Assembly (NCBI GenBank): GCA_030667885.1
Contig: DAOUVA010000005.1
Location: forward strand, 1 to 25,487
DNA from: Phycisphaerae bacterium
GTDB taxonomy: Bacteria; Planctomycetota; Phycisphaerae; Sedimentisphaerales; Anaerobacaceae
DNA length: 25,487 nt
Direction of reading: 5' to 3'
In this document: piece after piece, positions 21,565 through 25,487 of the stretch
How the letters are laid out: every line of letters begins with the position of its first letter
Position numbering within the stretch: the stretch's first letter is position 1
Translations under genes and position numbers: made by a program
Notes under the pieces: generated by a model
Told to the model about the DNA's origin: nothing
The model's database searches: none
The model's input: only the letters and a program-made list of their open reading frames with translations

Positions 21565-22665
21565 ATGAAAATTATAATCAGATTTGTATTCTATGTATGG
21601 ATAGGCAGCGCGGTAAGTCTTGCTTTTGGTAATGAGAACACATCAGGAACTCTTGTTTATCGCCGTTCCAGTGATGCGTCGGCCGCGGTGGCGGTTGGCC
21701 GGGATATGTTCATCGTTGCCGACGATGAGAACAATGTCTTAAGAGTTTACAAAACCACTCAAGGTGGATTGCCTCTTTTTTCGTATGATATGACAGAGTT
21801 TCTTGGTATCGATCCGGAACACCCGGAGGTCGATATTGAGGGTGCGACAATAATTGGGCCGCGTATCTATTGGATTAGTTCGCACGGCAGAAATAAAGAT
21901 GGCAAAACAAGGCCTAACAGGTATCGTTTTTTCGCCACCTTAGTAAAGTCTCAGAACGGTAATGTAACTATTGAACCTGTAGGAAAACCCTACAAAACCC
22001 TTATTCAAGATCTTGTAAGGTCTGAGAATATGCGTTATTTGAGGTTGGATAGAGCAGCTCGATTTGATGCGGGTGAGCTTCCGAAAAAAGAACGCCAAAA
22101 ACTTGCCCCGAAAGAAGAAGGCCTTAATATTGAGGGACTTTGCTCATCTGCTGATGGTAAAACAATCTACATCGGATTCAGAAATCCGCGCCCCTTTGAT
22201 AGAATAAGCCAACAGGCAAAAGCGATTATTGTTCCTTTAACAAATCCTGATGCTGTGCTCGAAAAGAACCGGAAACCGATTTTTGGCGAGCCGATATTAT
22301 TGGATCTGGCTTCTCTGGGGATAAGGTCTATGGAATATTCTCATTTCCATAAGGCGTATTTTATTATTGCCGGCTCTTTTGACGATAGCCGAAAGTACGC
22401 TATATATCGATGGTCAGGGAAAAAAGAAACACCTCCCGTATTAGTAAGACAATTAAGCCAAAGTGATTTTAGTCCTGAGGCAATGATTACCTTTAAAAAC
22501 TCTGAGAAGTTATTTGTGCTGAGTGATGATGGGAGTTTGCGAATCAAGGTTGATGGAGCATGGGAGTGTGTGAAAGGAGAATTTCGCAAAGACGGAACTT
22601 GCCAAAATAAATACCTTATCGATCCTGATAAAAAAACATTTAGAGGAATTTGGCTGGCCCCCTAA
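21565..22665 (+). CDS. Secreted DUF3616-like protein
   Basis: The 366-residue protein begins with a signal peptide (MKIIIRFVFYVWIGSAVSLAFG, likely cleaved near residue 22), so it is exported. The body shows a propeller-like repeat pattern: SSDASAAVAVGRDMFIVADDENNVLRVY, VDIEGATIIGPRIYWISSHGRNKDG, LNIEGLCSSADGKTIYIGFRNPRP and FSPEAMITFKNSEKLFVLSDDG. The D-(I/L)-E-G and xEG(L/A) strings, followed by a short strand, are what I remember of DUF3616 proteins, a family with no established biochemical function. It is 213 bases downstream of the regulatory block and carries its own candidate promoter, so it is probably separately transcribed. GGAG precedes the ATG. Confidence 0.75.
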   Translation: MKIIIRFVFYVWIGSAVSLAFGNENTSGTLVYRRSSDASAAVAVGRDMFIVADDENNVLRVYKTTQGGLPLFSYDMTEFLGIDPEHPEVDIEGATIIGPRIYWISSHGRNKDGKTRPNRYRFFATLVKSQNGNVTIEPVGKPYKTLIQDLVRSENMRYLRLDRAARFDAGELPKKERQKLAPKEEGLNIEGLCSSADGKTIYIGFRNPRPFDRISQQAKAIIVPLTNPDAVLEKNRKPIFGEPILLDLASLGIRSMEYSHFHKAYFIIAGSFDDSRKYAIYRWSGKKETPPVLVRQLSQSDFSPEAMITFKNSEKLFVLSDDGSLRIKVDGAWECVKGEFRKDGTCQNKYLIDPDKKTFRGIWLAP

Positions 22666-22776
22666 ACCAAAAGGTGTCTTAGGATATCAGACAAACGTCA
22701 CAGAAGAAAACATCAAGCCAAACTTGAAAAGAAGAAAATTTGATAGAAAATTCATTCCTTTTTATTCAAAAATAGT

Positions 22777-22782
22777 TATAAT
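22777..22782 (+). promoter_or_regulatory. Candidate -10 element for the YebC-family gene
   Basis: A TATAAT sits 49 bases before the ATG at 22832. The -35 position is poor (TTCATT 20 bases upstream, TTCCTT 16 bases upstream). Placement in the 166-base gap fits a promoter, but the support is one hexamer. Confidence 0.35.
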
Positions 22783-22831
22783 GTTCAACTAATTCATATT
22801 TGGTCATTTATATTATTGGTTAGGAGCAGTT

Positions 22832-23581
22832 ATGTCAGGTCATTCACACTGGGCTGGAATAAAGCATAAAAAAGCTGTGGTCGATGCAAAACGCGGCAAA
22901 GCGTGGAGCAAAATAGCTCGGATGATAATAGTCGCGGCTAAAAATGGGGGGGGCGATCCCGCCACAAATCTGACTTTGCGATATGCAATCGACAAGGGCA
23001 AAGCTGCTAATATGCCTAAGGATACTATTGAAAAGGCAGTAAAAAAAGGAACCGGCGACTTGGAGGGGATTAATTTTGAAGAGGTGCTTTACGAGGGGTA
23101 CGGACCAGGAGGTGTGGCTATGATGGTCGAGGCATTGACCGATAACCGTAATCGGACCGCACCGGAAATTAAGAAACTCTTTGAAAAGCATGGTGGTTCA
23201 ATGGGTACGAGCGGATGCGTTAACTGGATGTTCAGCAAGAAGGGGCTTATTACTGTTAATACCTTAAATACCGATGAAGAGCAGCTTTTGGAGATCGCCC
23301 TCAACGCCGGTGCCGATGACATGCAGAATACAGGGGAGGTCTTTGAGATAACCTGCGATCCGGATGCTTATGAAGAATTGAAAAAGACTCTCCAGGAAAA
23401 AGAAATAGCTACCGAGGTGGCTGAAATCTCAATGGTGCCCCAGAATACTATTGAGGTTAGCGATGAGCATAAAGCCAGGCGAATAATTTCCCTGATGGAG
23501 GCTTTCGATGACCACGATGATGTGCAGAACGCATATGCTAACTTCAATATACCTGATGAGATAATAGCTCGTTTATCGTAA
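22832..23581 (+). CDS. YebC/PmpR-family protein
   Basis: The 249-residue protein is a clear member of the YebC family: it begins MSGHSHWAGIKHKKAVVDAKRGKAWSKIAR, with AKNGGGDPATNLTLRYAIDKGKAANMPKDTIEKAVKKG, GYGPGGVAMMVEALTDNRNRT and GCVNWMFSKKGLI, all family hallmarks, and full length is retained. Members are cytoplasmic nucleic-acid-binding proteins, described as transcription regulators and, for some, as ribosome-associated factors that relieve proline stalling. TAGGAG precedes the ATG by six bases. It ends 20 bases from the convergent minus-strand gene. Which of the described roles applies here cannot be told from sequence. Confidence 0.95.
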   Translation: MSGHSHWAGIKHKKAVVDAKRGKAWSKIARMIIVAAKNGGGDPATNLTLRYAIDKGKAANMPKDTIEKAVKKGTGDLEGINFEEVLYEGYGPGGVAMMVEALTDNRNRTAPEIKKLFEKHGGSMGTSGCVNWMFSKKGLITVNTLNTDEEQLLEIALNAGADDMQNTGEVFEITCDPDAYEELKKTLQEKEIATEVAEISMVPQNTIEVSDEHKARRIISLMEAFDDHDDVQNAYANFNIPDEIIARLS

Positions 23582-23601
23582 TACACAATTAGCACATTGT
23601 A

Positions 23602-25487
23602 TCAGGGAGCTGGTTGGCTTGTAAGGTGTTTTATCCGCTGTTTTGCGAATAGGTATTTCTTGTCCCCGAGTCGGCTCACAATTTCCTCTCTTTTGGGGTA
23701 CATTTCTCTAAACTGAGCACGATATTCATCTTCGATTTCAATGGCTTTTTCATATTGGCTGATTGCTATATCAGTTTTGCCCAAAAGATCTGAGATTTTT
23801 GCCAGTTCGATACGAAGCCGGCCGCAGCCGGGATAAAGATGCTCAACTGTAAACAAGGTGTTATCGAAGGCTTTATTAAGCCAGTCGGTTTTTTCCTGCT
23901 GTTTGGAAATATCTGCGAGCAGGGTATATACTTCTGTAAGCCGTTCATAGTTCTTAAAAGCGGCACTGTTTGCTTCAATTGCATCCAGCGCATTCTTTTC
24001 CGCTGCTACAAGCAAGTCACGATTGACACTCGATGTAACCTTAAAATGGTGTAGATACAGTTTGCTGTTCAGTGATGGGGCGTCGGAGCTTAAAGAGTCG
24101 TCTTCAGAGGCCCGGTCCAGTAGCTTGTGAGCCTGTTCGAATCGGCCCGTGGATATGGCCCGGTTTGCCAACTGGATTTTAGCACTGGTTTTGCTTACAG
24201 GAATAACAACATAATTGAGATAAACAATAATTAATACCATGCCTGCTGCCACCGTCAGTATCTTTACAAAAGGAGCAGGCTTTAGCACGACTTGCTCTCG
24301 TGGATGTGTTTGAGAATATATGGCAATCAGACAAGCTATTATCACCCAGAAAACCGTGAATACTCCGGGCTCAAAAATAGCAAAGTCTATCAGGTTATGA
24401 AAAGAAACGCCCAATACAGCACAGAATAGAGCTGCGATTGTAACTCCTGAGTTAGACATTTTTGCCGTCTCACCGGCGGATGCGAGCAGGAAACCTGCTA
24501 TGAATATGATCATAGGCATAATATATAATATGATTATCCCGGCTTGCCGTTCCTGAAGTGTAGCAGACGGTGGCAGAGGAAATATAATCGGTCGAATGAG
24601 CAGTAAAACAGCCGAGGCAATTATTGCCAGGACAATAATTGTTTTTTTAAAAGCTAATTCTGGCGGATGAGCATCCGATGAGCTGCCTGAAGGCTTGCCG
24701 CATAATACCGTCCACAATGGCATACATATCATAGCTAAAAATCCAATAAGCCCGATGGGGCCGTATTGAGTAAGGATGCTGAGTAGAAAGTTATGTGGGT
24801 CAGCAACAGATTCCGACGCGGAAGCTGGTTTGTAATGCGGATAGAAGTGTGAAAAGTTGCCGGGACCAACACCTGTAAACAAATGGTCGGCATACATCTT
24901 AGCTGAAGCGTCCCAGTACTGCCATCTTACGAGCATTGAATTGCCGCCCGGTAGTCGGCCATGGCTTAATCCATACTGGACAACAATCAAACCGCCTGCG
25001 ATGCCCAGTAGTAAACACCCAATCAATATCGCTTTTTTGTGAGCTTTCAACCGGTTGCCAAGGCAAAGATAAATAACAAACATTGTTGCGGAGAATACTG
25101 AGGCAATAATTGCCCCTTTGCTTTTGGTGATTACAAGGCCGAAGTTTACAAGAGCAACTGCTATACCGCGCATAATCAACCAGGCAAGTCCAAGAGAATC
25201 GGAGTTTAGATTCTTATACCTCCAGACAAGTAAAACAACAGCTGCAAAAAACGCCATCAATGTGAAAGAACCGGCGGAGTTACTTGTTGTGAAAAAGCCG
25301 CTGACATCTTTTGAATAAAGACGATGTTTGAACTGGAAGTGTTCCAAACTGTTTGGTTCAATTCGCTGCTGTGCGAGGGCCGCATCGGGGTCCTGCTCGT
25401 AAAATTCTATCAAATGCTCGTTCTCGGAATGCTGCTCCCAGCACCGATAGGTCGAGACTATACCCAGAGCGACAATGAGAATTAATA
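23602..25487 (-). CDS. O-antigen ligase-like membrane protein with TPR-like tail, N-terminus missing
   Basis: The minus-strand frame is open to the window end; upstream of the first start-like codon (a TTG at 25411-25413) it still codes for LILIVALGIVSTYRCWEQ, a membrane helix, so the true start is outside. At least 627 residues are visible. The protein has many membrane segments and the Wzy_C/O-antigen ligase region: QYWDASAKMYADHLFTGVGPGNF, followed by DPHNFLLSILTQYGPIGLIGF. Such proteins join or polymerise glycans on the periplasmic face of the inner membrane, and the product may act in surface polysaccharide or glycoprotein assembly. After the last membrane segment (about 200 residues from the end) the sequence is helical and repeat-like (AIEANSAAFKNYERLTEVY, CGRLRIELAKISDLLGKTDIAISQYEKAIEI), a TPR-like tail. 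The exact substrate is not predictable. Confidence 0.85.
   Translation of the reverse strand, partial: LILIVALGIVSTYRCWEQHSENEHLIEFYEQDPDAALAQQRIEPNSLEHFQFKHRLYSKDVSGFFTTSNSAGSFTLMAFFAAVVLLVWRYKNLNSDSLGLAWLIMRGIAVALVNFGLVITKSKGAIIASVFSATMFVIYLCLGNRLKAHKKAILIGCLLLGIAGGLIVVQYGLSHGRLPGGNSMLVRWQYWDASAKMYADHLFTGVGPGNFSHFYPHYKPASASESVADPHNFLLSILTQYGPIGLIGFLAMICMPLWTVLCGKPSGSSSDAHPPELAFKKTIIVLAIIASAVLLLIRPIIFPLPPSATLQERQAGIIILYIMPMIIFIAGFLLASAGETAKMSNSGVTIAALFCAVLGVSFHNLIDFAIFEPGVFTVFWVIIACLIAIYSQTHPREQVVLKPAPFVKILTVAAGMVLIIVYLNYVVIPVSKTSAKIQLANRAISTGRFEQAHKLLDRASEDDSLSSDAPSLNSKLYLHHFKVTSSVNRDLLVAAEKNALDAIEANSAAFKNYERLTEVYTLLADISKQQEKTDWLNKAFDNTLFTVEHLYPGCGRLRIELAKISDLLGKTDIAISQYEKAIEIEDEYRAQFREMYPKREEIVSRLGDKKYLFAKQRIKHLTSQPAP

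Noticed and set aside
23583..23601. ACAAT/ATTGT inverted repeat between the convergent YebC-family and ligase genes as a bidirectional terminator
   Set aside because: Only a five-base AT-rich stem with no T-run on either side; too weak to call.
1..25487. CRISPR array, insertion sequence, tRNA or rRNA genes
   Set aside because: No spaced direct repeats, transposase motifs, terminal repeats, or tRNA-like cloverleaf with CCA end were noticed; gaps are short and nearly all sequence is coding.

Overview
The window is a moderately AT-rich, densely coded bacterial chromosome segment. It is dominated by one long plus-strand cluster, about 2.15-21.35 kb, encoding a type IV pilus / type II secretion-like machine interleaved with signal-transduction genes. 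The pilin sequences (GFTLVEILIVVVILG..., PQFTEAS), the neighbouring PL11-like lyase, the DUF3616-like protein and the O-antigen-ligase/TPR protein suggest a Planctomycetota (Phycisphaerae-like) bacterium. That assignment is an inference from family resemblance, not a database result.

Layout. 1-1241: 3' part of a rhamnogalacturonan-lyase-like (PL11) beta-propeller gene, overlapping tsaE (1238-1723) by ATGA. 1724-2156: a long leader with a two-part hairpin, ahead of the major GspG-like prepilin (2157-2606), which is followed by a strong intrinsic terminator (2644-2688). 2711-5211: minor pseudopilins, namely a GspG paralogue with a degraded cleavage site, PilV/GspI-like, PilW/GspJ-like with an EF-hand loop, an odd gap that may hold a decayed gene, and GspH/FimT-like with a long leader. 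5345-10326: PilM, PilN, PilO, PilP-like and a secretin with a C-terminal helical (TPR-like) extension. 10382-14436: first regulatory block (membrane histidine kinase, CheY-like receiver, GAF-HD-GYP protein, STAS protein). 14494-17528: assembly ATPase (Walker A ends in Asn) and inner-membrane platform protein. 17814-21351: second regulatory block (receiver, a CheA with permuted domain order, a double receiver that looks degenerate). 21565-22665: secreted DUF3616-like protein. 22832-23581: YebC/PmpR-family protein. 23602-25487, minus strand: O-antigen ligase-like membrane protein with a TPR-like tail, cut by the window end.

How the genes may work together (inference). The pseudopilins, PilMNOP, secretin, ATPase and platform protein supply nearly a complete envelope-spanning pilus or pseudopilus. 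No prepilin peptidase and no retraction ATPase PilT lie in the window. The two regulatory blocks, sitting between the secretin and ATPase genes and after the platform gene, could connect machine expression or activity to a phosphorelay and to cyclic-di-GMP. The least usual parts are the CheA with order P3-P4-P5-P1-P2, the STAS protein lacking its usual serine, the pseudo-receivers, and the prepilin-like protein without the glycine at the cleavage site.
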